From Sulfurimonas autotrophica (GTDB lineage: Bacteria > Campylobacterota > Campylobacteria > Campylobacterales > Sulfurimonadaceae): a stretch of 9,210 bases of DNA. This document shows, piece after piece, positions 1 through 6,159 of the stretch; within the stretch, counting starts at the first letter, position 1; the number at the start of each line of letters is the position of its first letter. Both the position numbers and the translations under genes were made by a program. The stretch is from the NCBI GenBank assembly GCA_015662405.1, contig DQUE01000065.1, positions 1 to 9,210 of the forward strand, given 5' to 3'. The notes under the pieces were generated by a model. That model worked only from the letters and a program-made list of their open reading frames with translations. It made no database searches and was not told where the DNA came from.

Positions 1-83
1 TCTATCTTTCCTATATCTACTCTATAATCTGGTATTCTCTTAAGTGATTCAAGCAATGCTTTAGCCTTTGTGTATTGTTTCAT
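1..83 (-). CDS. Unrecognised protein, N-terminal fragment (runs off left edge)
   Basis: An ATG at 83-81 (minus strand) opens a frame that stays open to the window edge, 27 complete codons. It begins MKQYTKAKALLESLKRIP and continues with DYRVDIGKI. A strong Shine-Dalgarno (GAGGAG) lies 6 nt upstream of the ATG, which is the main support for a real start. The visible part is basic and probably helical (LLESLKR); I see no signal peptide or membrane segment. I do not recognise the family from this fragment. It lies downstream of, and on the same strand as, the globin gene, 68 bp from its stop, so it could be read from the same transcript or from its own promoter. The hairpin at 84-110 abuts its start codon. 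Confidence 0.6.
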   Translation of the reverse strand, partial: MKQYTKAKALLESLKRIPDYRVDIGKI

Positions 84-110
84 AGTTAACTCCTCATTTT
101 TGAGTCAACT
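84..110 (-). promoter_or_regulatory. Hairpin abutting the start and SD of the left-edge gene
   Basis: On the minus strand (mRNA sense) AGTTGACTC (110-102) and GAGTTAACT (92-84) can form a 9-bp stem containing one G.U pair, with a 9-nt loop ending in ATGAG. The 3' arm ends directly before the ATG at 83. Half of the GAGGAG ribosome-binding site is in the stem and half in the loop. As RNA it could limit ribosome access; as DNA the dyad could be an operator. It is not a terminator for the globin operon, since no T-tract follows. Function is inference. Confidence 0.35.
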
Positions 111-151
111 AAAGCAAAAACTTTTCCAAAATTAAATGTTTAATGATTATT

Positions 152-607
152 TTAAATTTCATTGGATTTGGCTGGTGTATTTATCATCCATATAGAAAAT
201 ATATCCAAATATCTCCAAAATGAGTACAATGATCTCTCTGTCACGCCCTTATCTTTTAACTCTTCAAGAAGTGGTTTATACAATTCAAGCCATGTTATTC
301 GTGCTTTTGCATCAATTCTAAAAGGTGCATGACGACCTACCATTTGTGGTGCACCTCTGTTTGTGTTGAAATACTTAGGTCCTCCACATATTTGAATAAA
401 AAAGTCTGCAGAGTTTACTTTTGCCTGTTTAAACTCTGCATCATCTTGAGGAAAAAGATGATATATATCACTCTGCTTAATTGCATCATAATGTTTTGAA
501 ATTAACTCTCTTATACCCTCTTCTCCTACTTCTAGTAAAAACTCCGGTATTGGTTTACTAACCGGTGGTCTTACACCAAACTCTGCCTGAGTAATATTTA
601 AATCCAT
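152..607 (-). CDS. Group II truncated haemoglobin (2-on-2 globin)
   Basis: A 151-residue haem protein of the truncated globin superfamily, cytoplasmic, expected to bind O2 or NO through a b-type haem. Visible family marks are HY at 39-40 (Tyr at the B10 position, distal ligand-stabilising), FF at 69-70, the GGPKYF stretch at 75-80, the proximal histidine H93 in GRHAPFRI, and W106 in ITWLELY, the G8 Trp that typifies group II. Residues 1-25 are an N-terminal extension ahead of the globin core. The ATG at 607-605 is preceded by AAAGGA, 6 nt away, embedded in the last codons of the upstream RND gene; the gap to that gene's stop is 3 nt, so the two are almost surely cotranscribed and perhaps translationally coupled. 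Family membership is clear; the exact role (NO or peroxynitrite detoxification, or O2 handling) is inferred. Group II rather than the Campylobacter Ctb-type group III is my reading of the motifs. Confidence 0.88.
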   Translation of the reverse strand: MDLNITQAEFGVRPPVSKPIPEFLLEVGEEGIRELISKHYDAIKQSDIYHLFPQDDAEFKQAKVNSADFFIQICGGPKYFNTNRGAPQMVGRHAPFRIDAKARITWLELYKPLLEELKDKGVTERSLYSFWRYLDIFSIWMINTPAKSNEI

Positions 608-610
608 TTT

Positions 611-3600
611 TTATCCTTTGTTTTTTTGTGGTGGTTTTATTTTATATAAAACTGCATACAGCAGTGGAACATAGAGTAAATTCAGCACTGTTGCCCATGC
701 AATTCCATACCCTAAAGAGACTGCCATTGGTTGGAGTATTTTTGCCTGACCAGAAGCAAAAAATATCAGTGTCAATAGACCAAGCAGTGTTGTTAAAGAG
801 GTCAGCAAAATTGGTCTCAATCTTGTTTTCGCCCTATTCATCAAATCTTCTGTATCTTTGGCATTTTTAATAAAATTCACCATAATAAGTCCATCATTGA
901 CAACAACACCAGCAAGTCCGACTATACCAATAAGTCCTGGCATAGTAAGATTAAGCCCCATAATCCAATGTCCAACATAAACACCCAAAAGGACAAGTGG
1001 AATTGTACTAATTACAATGAAAGATTTCTTGATAGAATCAAACAACCACACTAAAGTAATAAAAATTAAAAATATTGCTATGAGTGCTGATTGCATCATC
1101 TCTTTTTTATTTTTATTATTCTCTTTCTCTTCACCTTTGATCGCTACAGTGATGCCTTCTTTTTTAAACCTTTGCAATAAAGGATCAATCTTTTGCATCA
1201 ATTCAGATGATGTAATAATCTCCTTATCAAGAGATGCATACACACTTCGTACTCTTTTGCCATCCTCTTTTTTTATAGTAACAAAACTCTGTATATACTC
1301 AAAATCACATATCTCTTTGAGTGCTACGTATTTATCTGAGTTGGGGATTTGCAACTCTATTGTATTTATTGAATGAATCTCTTTGTTTACATTACTATCG
1401 AGTCGAATGCGAACCAAACCTTTGTCATTGAATAGTTTTCCATATTCACCTTTGAGATAGTATGCTCGTAGTTCATTAGAGATATCCTGTTCACTAAAGC
1501 CCAGTTCTTGTCCATATCTGTTTACATGTAGTTTCAGCTCTTTTTCACCTAAAATAGCATCATTGGCTATATTATAGACACCTTTAACAGCAGAGAGTTC
1601 TTTTTCCAGTTCTTTTAAATAAGGAATAATGTCTCTTGTATCTTTCGCACTTAAACCAATCTCTACATCATGCGCTATAATACCTGTACCAGGAACCTTC
1701 ACAACCAACTCTTCAAAACCAGACTTCTGACTTTGTAGTATTTTTTTCAACTCTTTTGCTATCTCTTTTGCATCTTTTTTACGAATCGCTAGACCCGAAT
1801 TATCCTCTATAGAGAGATAAGGGCTTATGTATCTATCAAAAAAGTTTTCAGGAGCGCGTTCATGAAGATCAATAAAAATATGAAACATATTTTCACCCAA
1901 CTCTACTCTCTTTTTTGCATCCATTTTAAAGCCTATTACTGATGTAACAGAAGAGACATCTTCATTATTAACATTGTTAAGAATGATATTTTCAAGTTTT
2001 GTAACTATTTTTTCAGTATCTTTGAGTTCATTATTTATATTTACTTTTCCATAAACATAAACTTGTGTGTTGTCAAAATCAGGAAAAAGCTGAAATTTGG
2101 CATTTTTAATCATTATAAACTCAAGAAAAATAATGCTCATAACCATAACACTTAAAGAGAGTAACTTTCTTCTAAAAAGAAAATGCAATATTTTGCTATA
2201 AAATGCATACATTTTTTGCCAAAACCGTTTTGCAAAACTTCCTTTTTTCGAGACTCTTAAAAAGTCATGTGCATGTAGAGGTAAGAAGTAAAAAGCCTCA
2301 AATAAAGAAGAGAGTAAAAGTACAGTTATCATTATGGGGATTATTTTAATAAACATTCCCATCTCACCCGTCATCAAAAGCATAGGTAAAAAGGCAAAAA
2401 CTGTTGTAAGTGTTGCTGTAAGTACAGCTGGAAACATCTCTGCTGCACCAGTAATAACTGCCTCTTTTCTATCCATTCCCTCTTCAAGGTGTCTGTATAT
2501 GTTTTCAGCAACCACTATAGCTTCATCAACAAGCATACCAAGTGCAATCAATGCACCCAAAAGAGAGAGCATGTTTAAACTATCACCAAGTATCTCTGTA
2601 ACTATGAGTCCTATCATAAAGCTTACAGGAATACCTAATGCCACAACAAAAGCAATGCCTCTGTTGATAAAAATAAGCATTGCCAAAAAGACAAGCATAA
2701 GACCAAATATTATATTTGAAAAGACGGTATTGAGACGATTTTTTATCCAAACTGATGTATCAGTATAAATATTATACTCTAAATCAGCATGTTTTGCCTC
2801 TTGTGTTTTTAAAAGCGTTCTTATCTCTTTTACTAAAGCTATGGCATTTCCATTTTTACTTTTTGTTACATTGATTGAGATATTTCGCACACCATTGTAA
2901 TGAGAGAGTTCCACCTCATCACTTAATTCAAAAGCAACCTCTGCAATATCACCAATTTTTACTTTTTTCCCCTGCACATCAATTAAGATATTTTCAACGG
3001 CCTCTTTTGTTTTTTCACCATTATAGGTTGAGATATAAAGATGATTTGCTTTTTGTTTTATTGTTCCTATAGGAAAAATTGAGCTTATTTTGGAGAGTTG
3101 GGCGACAATTAAATTTGAAGAGAGTCCATAAGCTCGAATTTTTTGTGGATTGAGCTTAATATGCAACTCCTCATCTGCATCCCCACGAATTGTAATATCA
3201 CTTAAGTCTTTAAACTTACTCAACTCTGTTTTGAGTTCATTTGCATGTTTTAAAAGTCTCTCTTTTGAAACTTCACCAGAGATGGCAATAAGCACAAGAG
3301 GAAAAGCATGTGTTTTAATTTTTGCAACAGGCTCATTCATATCCGCAGGCAAATCTTTTTTCACACTGCTTATAATGTCTTTTACATCATTTAAAACAGT
3401 AATGTTGTCTGAACCGTTTTTAATATCTGCACTAATGATAAATGCACCGTTTTTTATACTACTTGTAATCTCCTCTAACTCATCAATATTTTGCAAATCA
3501 TCTTCGATAGTCTGTACAACCATTTTATCTAAAATATCAGCTGAAGTCCCTACATAACCGCCTTTTATGGTTATTTTATCCATATTCATCGGCGGAAAAA

Positions 3601-3712
3601 TCTCTTTTGGAATATTTATATATGCAAAGATAGAGAGCATAAAAATAAAGAGTAGTAACATATGGTTGAGAAGTGGTTTTTCTATAGCAAACTCTATAAA
3701 CTTACGAATCAC
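611..3712 (-). CDS. RND-superfamily efflux transporter, AcrB-like inner-membrane permease
   Basis: A 1033-residue inner-membrane, proton-driven transporter of the AcrB/AcrD/AcrF superfamily, full length. Predicted layout: TM1 about 13-33; first periplasmic porter/docking domain 35-325; TM2-TM6 about 329-478; TM7 about 517-536; second periplasmic domain 540-870; TM8-TM12 about 873-1022; short Lys-rich tail. TM4 carries GMLVDEAIVVAENI (392-405) with an Asp-Glu pair (D396, E397) where AcrB has Asp-Asp. TM10 carries GVVVNDGLIMVNFI (935-948), with Val at the place of the AcrB relay lysine and Asn939 kept. RLRPILLTSL (964-973) is typical. The start is GTG at 3712, with AGGA 6 nt upstream in the 9-nt gap after the FtsL-like gene. 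No membrane-fusion protein or outer-membrane channel gene is in the window, so partners must be elsewhere or absent. Substrate cannot be told from the sequence. Confidence 0.93.
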   Translation of the reverse strand: MIRKFIEFAIEKPLLNHMLLLFIFMLSIFAYINIPKEIFPPMNMDKITIKGGYVGTSADILDKMVVQTIEDDLQNIDELEEITSSIKNGAFIISADIKNGSDNITVLNDVKDIISSVKKDLPADMNEPVAKIKTHAFPLVLIAISGEVSKERLLKHANELKTELSKFKDLSDITIRGDADEELHIKLNPQKIRAYGLSSNLIVAQLSKISSIFPIGTIKQKANHLYISTYNGEKTKEAVENILIDVQGKKVKIGDIAEVAFELSDEVELSHYNGVRNISINVTKSKNGNAIALVKEIRTLLKTQEAKHADLEYNIYTDTSVWIKNRLNTVFSNIIFGLMLVFLAMLIFINRGIAFVVALGIPVSFMIGLIVTEILGDSLNMLSLLGALIALGMLVDEAIVVAENIYRHLEEGMDRKEAVITGAAEMFPAVLTATLTTVFAFLPMLLMTGEMGMFIKIIPIMITVLLLSSLFEAFYFLPLHAHDFLRVSKKGSFAKRFWQKMYAFYSKILHFLFRRKLLSLSVMVMSIIFLEFIMIKNAKFQLFPDFDNTQVYVYGKVNINNELKDTEKIVTKLENIILNNVNNEDVSSVTSVIGFKMDAKKRVELGENMFHIFIDLHERAPENFFDRYISPYLSIEDNSGLAIRKKDAKEIAKELKKILQSQKSGFEELVVKVPGTGIIAHDVEIGLSAKDTRDIIPYLKELEKELSAVKGVYNIANDAILGEKELKLHVNRYGQELGFSEQDISNELRAYYLKGEYGKLFNDKGLVRIRLDSNVNKEIHSINTIELQIPNSDKYVALKEICDFEYIQSFVTIKKEDGKRVRSVYASLDKEIITSSELMQKIDPLLQRFKKEGITVAIKGEEKENNKNKKEMMQSALIAIFLIFITLVWLFDSIKKSFIVISTIPLVLLGVYVGHWIMGLNLTMPGLIGIVGLAGVVVNDGLIMVNFIKNAKDTEDLMNRAKTRLRPILLTSLTTLLGLLTLIFFASGQAKILQPMAVSLGYGIAWATVLNLLYVPLLYAVLYKIKPPQKNKG

Positions 3713-3721
3713 TGCTGTTCC

Positions 3722-4000
3722 TTAAAAAAGTGTATCAAGTATTTGATTTTTAAATTTTATTGACTCAACCGAAGCACTGATGAGTTTATTTTCTTCTTTG
3801 AGGGTATCATACTCTACTTTCAATTTTGCTATATCCCTGCTTTTAAAGTAAATTTGTTGTGTAATATAAATCTTAGGAAATGCAAACATCGCTATAAAAG
3901 TCAACACCAACAGTATATATAAAAAATAGTTCAGCCCTAACTTCTGTTTTGCTGTGACTAAATTATCAAGTTCGTCTAAAAGTTCACTCTTTTCACTCAT
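3722..4000 (-). CDS. FtsL-like small bitopic membrane protein (putative cell-division protein)
   Basis: A 92-residue protein with an acidic cytoplasmic N-terminus (1-20), one hydrophobic membrane span (about 22-41, NYFLYILLVLTFIAMFAF) and a C-terminal part of about 50 residues rich in K, E, L and I that looks like a coiled coil (IAKLKVEYDTLKEENKL). This is the FtsL/DivIC architecture: short cytoplasmic tail, one TM, periplasmic coiled coil. Its start overlaps the rsmH stop in an ATGA (4000-3997), the position that ftsL holds in the dcw cluster of many bacteria. The family is too divergent to be sure from sequence alone; the call rests on topology plus synteny. In FtsL the coiled coil pairs with FtsB and helps activate FtsWI septal synthesis. 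No leucine-zipper heptad was verified in detail. Confidence 0.65.
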   Translation of the reverse strand: MSEKSELLDELDNLVTAKQKLGLNYFLYILLVLTFIAMFAFPKIYITQQIYFKSRDIAKLKVEYDTLKEENKLISASVESIKFKNQILDTLF

Positions 4001-4923
4001 TTTTCACCCATTTGAAAAAGACGCATTTTCGCACTACGACTTCTTACATTTTCTTTTAGTTCACCCTCTGTGGCCATGATCGGTTTTTTCGTTATAATCT
4101 TTCCTTTTGTGTGATTATTTCCACATGTACAGCGAAATACTTCAGGAGGACAGATACATGATTTTGACCACTTAGCAAACGCTTTTTTTACAATCCTGTC
4201 TTCAAGCGAATGAAAAGATATAATAGCTACTTTTACTTCTGGCAGTTTGGCTTCTTCTATACTTTTAAGCAGTGATTTAAGCTCACCAAGCTCATCATTG
4301 ACCTCAATTCGAATCGCTTGCATTAAAAGTGTTGCGGGATGAATCTTTTTTCCTCTTGGCATATGTGGTTTAAGCGTCTCACTCAACTCTTTTGCCGACG
4401 TAAATGGACGCTGTTGTATGATAACATCAGCAATTTTTTTATAATTTCTCAGTTCTCCATACTCTAAGAGTATTCGTTCTAATTCACCTTTTGAATACTC
4501 ATTAATAACATGAGAAGCATTCAGATATGCATCTTTATCCATACGCATATCAAGAGTGTCACTCTCATAAGAAAAACCTCTCTCTTTTTGATCAAGCTGT
4601 AAAGAGGAGACGCCGATGTCTGCAAGAATACCTTTGATTTGACTCGGATTGACTTCTTGTAAAATCTCTTTAATGACATTTGAAAAGCGACCTTTTCGTA
4701 TGCTAACCCTCTCCCCATACTGTTTAAGACGTTTTGTACAAAAGTCAATAGCAGTCTGATCTTGATCTATTGCAATGAGTTTTATATTTGGATTTGATTC
4801 AAGTATGAGCGAAGAGTGCCCGCCATACCCCATGGTACAATCTATAACAACACCCTCTCTCAAGTCTTTAAAAGCTTCTCTAACTTCTTGATATAAAACT
4901 GGAACATGTGGAATATTTTGCAA
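3997..4923 (-). CDS. rsmH: 16S rRNA (cytosine(1402)-N(4))-methyltransferase RsmH (MraW)
   Basis: SAM-dependent methyltransferase that N4-methylates C1402 in the decoding centre of 16S rRNA. In the 308-residue form the SAM-binding motif DCTMGYGGHS is at 28-37, ADIGVSSLQLD at about 101-111, GFSYESDTLDMRMD at 116-129, ISFHSLEDR at 235-243, and the C-terminal RSRSAKMR at about 294-301. A cysteine group (CICPPEVFRCTCG, 256-268) is also seen in many RsmH proteins outside enterobacteria. Start choice: the frame is open to a TTG at 4938, but that codon has no SD and would lie only about 10 nt from the likely transcription start. The TTG at 4923 has AGGG 6 nt upstream and gives MQNIPHVPVLYQEV, the usual N-terminus of the family. 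First gene of a four-gene minus-strand operon; its stop overlaps the next start by 4 nt (ATGA). Confidence 0.95.
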   Translation of the reverse strand: MQNIPHVPVLYQEVREAFKDLREGVVIDCTMGYGGHSSLILESNPNIKLIAIDQDQTAIDFCTKRLKQYGERVSIRKGRFSNVIKEILQEVNPSQIKGILADIGVSSLQLDQKERGFSYESDTLDMRMDKDAYLNASHVINEYSKGELERILLEYGELRNYKKIADVIIQQRPFTSAKELSETLKPHMPRGKKIHPATLLMQAIRIEVNDELGELKSLLKSIEEAKLPEVKVAIISFHSLEDRIVKKAFAKWSKSCICPPEVFRCTCGNNHTKGKIITKKPIMATEGELKENVRSRSAKMRLFQMGEK

Positions 4924-4927
4924 ATAA

Positions 4928-4933
4928 CACCCT
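4928..4933 (-). promoter_or_regulatory. Ribosome-binding site deciding the rsmH TTG start
   Basis: On the minus strand AGGGTG (4933-4928) places AGGG 6 nt before TTG at 4923-4921. The alternative TTG at 4938 is preceded only by AT-rich sequence with no purine-rich SD. This supports translation starting at 4923. Confidence 0.55.
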
Positions 4934-4954
4934 ATCAATAAAAATTTATAAGTG

Positions 4955-4960
4955 ATTATA
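4955..4960 (-). promoter_or_regulatory. Putative -10 box for the rsmH-ftsL-RND-globin operon
   Basis: The minus strand reads TGTATAAT with a perfect TATAAT at 4960-4955 and a TG-type extension, about 32 nt upstream of the TTG start at 4923. The -35 region (TTAAAC at about 4983-4978, 17 bp away) is weak, which is normal for Campylobacterota sigma-70 promoters. A second -10-like TATAAA lies upstream at about 4992-4987. No promoter space exists between the four downstream genes. Confidence 0.5.
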
Positions 4961-5180
4961 CAGCAAATTTGATTTAGGTTTAATTTTTTATACTGTATGA
5001 TTAAACATTCACAATAAAAAAAGTCTCATCTTATACTTTTGCCTCCTTGCATGTAACTAATCTCTATAGAAAATATTCCCCCCTCAAGTCTTTCGTAAAT
5101 TATAAATTTTTGTAAAATCTTATTTTTCTTATTTGCTTGTTTTTTTGGCTATATAAGAAAATTTACAGATATATTTTCGA

Positions 5181-5186
5181 TACAAT
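5181..5186 (+). promoter_or_regulatory. Putative -10 box for cobA
   Basis: TACAAT (in GATACAATAC) lies 28 nt before the cobA ATG. The expected transcription start is about 5193, leaving a leader of only about 22 nt. Upstream is AT-rich with periodic T/A runs but no good -35, as is common in this phylum. Another TATA-like element (TATATAAG, from about 5150) is a weaker alternative. Confidence 0.4.
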
Positions 5187-5214
5187 ACAGCCATGAAGAA
5201 AAAGGTAAAAAATA

Positions 5215-5979
5215 ATGAGTAAAGTATATTTAACAGGAGCAGGACCTGGAGATATTGAACTTTTAACACTCAAAGCACATAGGGTTATTAGCAAAGCAGA
5301 TGTTATAATATATGACCGTTTAGTAAACCCTGAAATTTTGCAGATGGCAAAAGATGGGTGTAAGTTTGTTTATGTCGGTAAAAAAGATGGTAAACATACG
5401 CTTCCCCAAGATGAAATCAATGAAGTTATATATCAAAATGCACTGCAACATAATATTGTTGTACGCTTAAAAGGAGGGGATCCCTTTGTATTTGGACGAG
5501 GAGGAGAAGAAGCTGCTTACCTTCATCAAAGAGATATAGAGTTTGAGATCATTCCAGGCATAACATCAGCTATAAGTGTACCTGCATATGCAGGCATCCC
5601 TGTTACACATAGAGGCATTTCTGTCAGCTTTCGAGTTATCACTGGGCACGAATCACCAAATAAAGAAACATCACAAATTCCATGGGATAGTTTTAAAACA
5701 GATGAGACGATTATCTTTCTCATGGGATTGCATAATCTGAAAAAAATCTCTTCAAAATTAATAGAAATCGGTAAGCCAAAAGAGTATCCATGTGCAGTAA
5801 TTTCACGCGGTACAACAAAAAATCAAAAAGTTGTTATCGCAACACTGCAAGATATAGCACAAAAAGCAAAAGAAATGCCCACACCTGCACTCATTATAGT
5901 TGGAAAAGTTGTACAACTCAGAGAAGAACTAGAGTGGTTTAGCAAATCTTCTCTCAATAACTACCCTCTAAACTCTTAA
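5215..5979 (+). CDS. cobA: Uroporphyrinogen-III C-methyltransferase (SUMT)
   Basis: A 254-residue cytosolic SAM-dependent enzyme that methylates uroporphyrinogen III at C2 and C7 to precorrin-2, the branch point to sirohaem and cobalamin. It is a stand-alone tetrapyrrole methylase without the CysG N-terminal dehydrogenase/ferrochelatase part. Motifs seen: VYLTGAGPGD (4-13, SAM loop), YDRLVNPEIL (33-42), YVGK (53-56), VRLKGGDPFVFGRGGEEA (83-100), IIPGITSAISVPAYAGIPVTHRG (112-134) and the C-terminal PALIIVGKVV (224-233). Length fits single-domain SUMT. The ATG at 5215 has AAAGG about 9 nt upstream. The gene is divergent from rsmH and 180 bp ahead of rho, which has its own promoter; no sirohaem synthase partner lies in the window. 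The identity as SUMT rather than another precorrin methylase rests on the RLKGGDPFVFGRGGEE block and is strong. The symbol cobA is used in the SUMT sense, not the corrinoid adenosyltransferase. Confidence 0.93.
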   Translation: MSKVYLTGAGPGDIELLTLKAHRVISKADVIIYDRLVNPEILQMAKDGCKFVYVGKKDGKHTLPQDEINEVIYQNALQHNIVVRLKGGDPFVFGRGGEEAAYLHQRDIEFEIIPGITSAISVPAYAGIPVTHRGISVSFRVITGHESPNKETSQIPWDSFKTDETIIFLMGLHNLKKISSKLIEIGKPKEYPCAVISRGTTKNQKVVIATLQDIAQKAKEMPTPALIIVGKVVQLREELEWFSKSSLNNYPLNS

Positions 5980-6057
5980 ATGGATTACAAATAGTAAAAA
6001 TTTCTCAAAAAAATTGACGCTATCGGGTAGATTTTTATTTTACGGATTTATTTGGGC

Positions 6058-6087
6058 TTGACAATAGCTCTAAAGTTATTGTAAAAT
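6058..6087 (+). promoter_or_regulatory. Sigma-70-type promoter of rho
   Basis: A consensus -35 TTGACA (6058-6063) and a -10 TAAAAT (6082-6087, with a TTG just before it) are separated by 18 bp. Transcription would start near 6094, giving a leader of about 65 nt before the rho ATG. An imperfect dyad (arms ACAATA and TATTGT) fills the spacer from 6061 to 6082. This is the best-matched promoter in the window. Confidence 0.65.
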
Positions 6088-6111
6088 TTCACATATTTAA
6101 GATAATTTTTG

Positions 6112-6141
6112 AATCTTTCCTACTAATTCCAATCCTAATCA
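6112..6141 (+). promoter_or_regulatory. G-free, C-containing leader segment, possible rut site
   Basis: Thirty nucleotides of the rho 5' leader contain 9 C and no G, with repeated pyrimidine-C dinucleotides (TC, CC) spaced a few nt apart in unstructured AU-rich sequence. This is the character of a Rho loading site, and rho autoregulates through its leader in other bacteria. Function here is inference. Confidence 0.35.
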
Positions 6142-6159
6142 GTTAAGGCAGTCAATTCT

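Larger units (their letters stand above)
4939..5214. other. Divergent intergenic region between rsmH and cobA
   Basis: A 276-bp AT-rich stretch holding the outward promoters for the two flanking transcription units. It also contains a short palindrome ATACTGTAT (4990-4998), several T- and A-runs, and on the minus strand an AAGGAGG (5048-5042) that leads only to a 6-codon frame. I see no longer coding frame with a credible start and no clear structured RNA. Confidence 0.6.

Noticed and set aside
131..144. AT-only palindrome after the globin gene as a terminator
   Set aside because: The stem has no G-C pairs and a 2-nt loop, and no U-tract follows in the minus direction; too weak.
2334..2768. 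Plus-strand 144-codon frame opposite the RND gene
   Set aside because: Ser/Ile-rich antisense translation of the conserved TM2-TM6 region; no SD or family features, and the opposite strand is clearly coding.
3150..3557. Plus-strand 135-codon frame opposite the RND gene
   Set aside because: Shadow of the RND N-terminal periplasmic domain, with Ser/Phe/Leu-rich composition typical of antisense frames in AT-rich DNA.
4521..4748. 75-codon minus-strand frame within rsmH
   Set aside because: It runs in another frame across conserved RsmH motifs and has no independent support.
5027..5048. Minus-strand AAGGAGG followed by an ATG in the rsmH-cobA gap
   Set aside because: The SD-like block is 12 nt from the ATG and the frame stops after six codons (MRLFLL); probably chance, or an SD-complementary stretch on the plus strand with no further structure.
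5036..5056. Sigma-54-like TTGCC...TTGCA element
   Set aside because: It lacks the GG of the -24 element and the spacing to the -12 element is short.
6014..6042. Second promoter-like TTGACG followed by AT-rich sequence upstream of rho
   Set aside because: The -10 partner (ATTTTA) is poor, and the TTGACA/TAAAAT promoter further down is far better.
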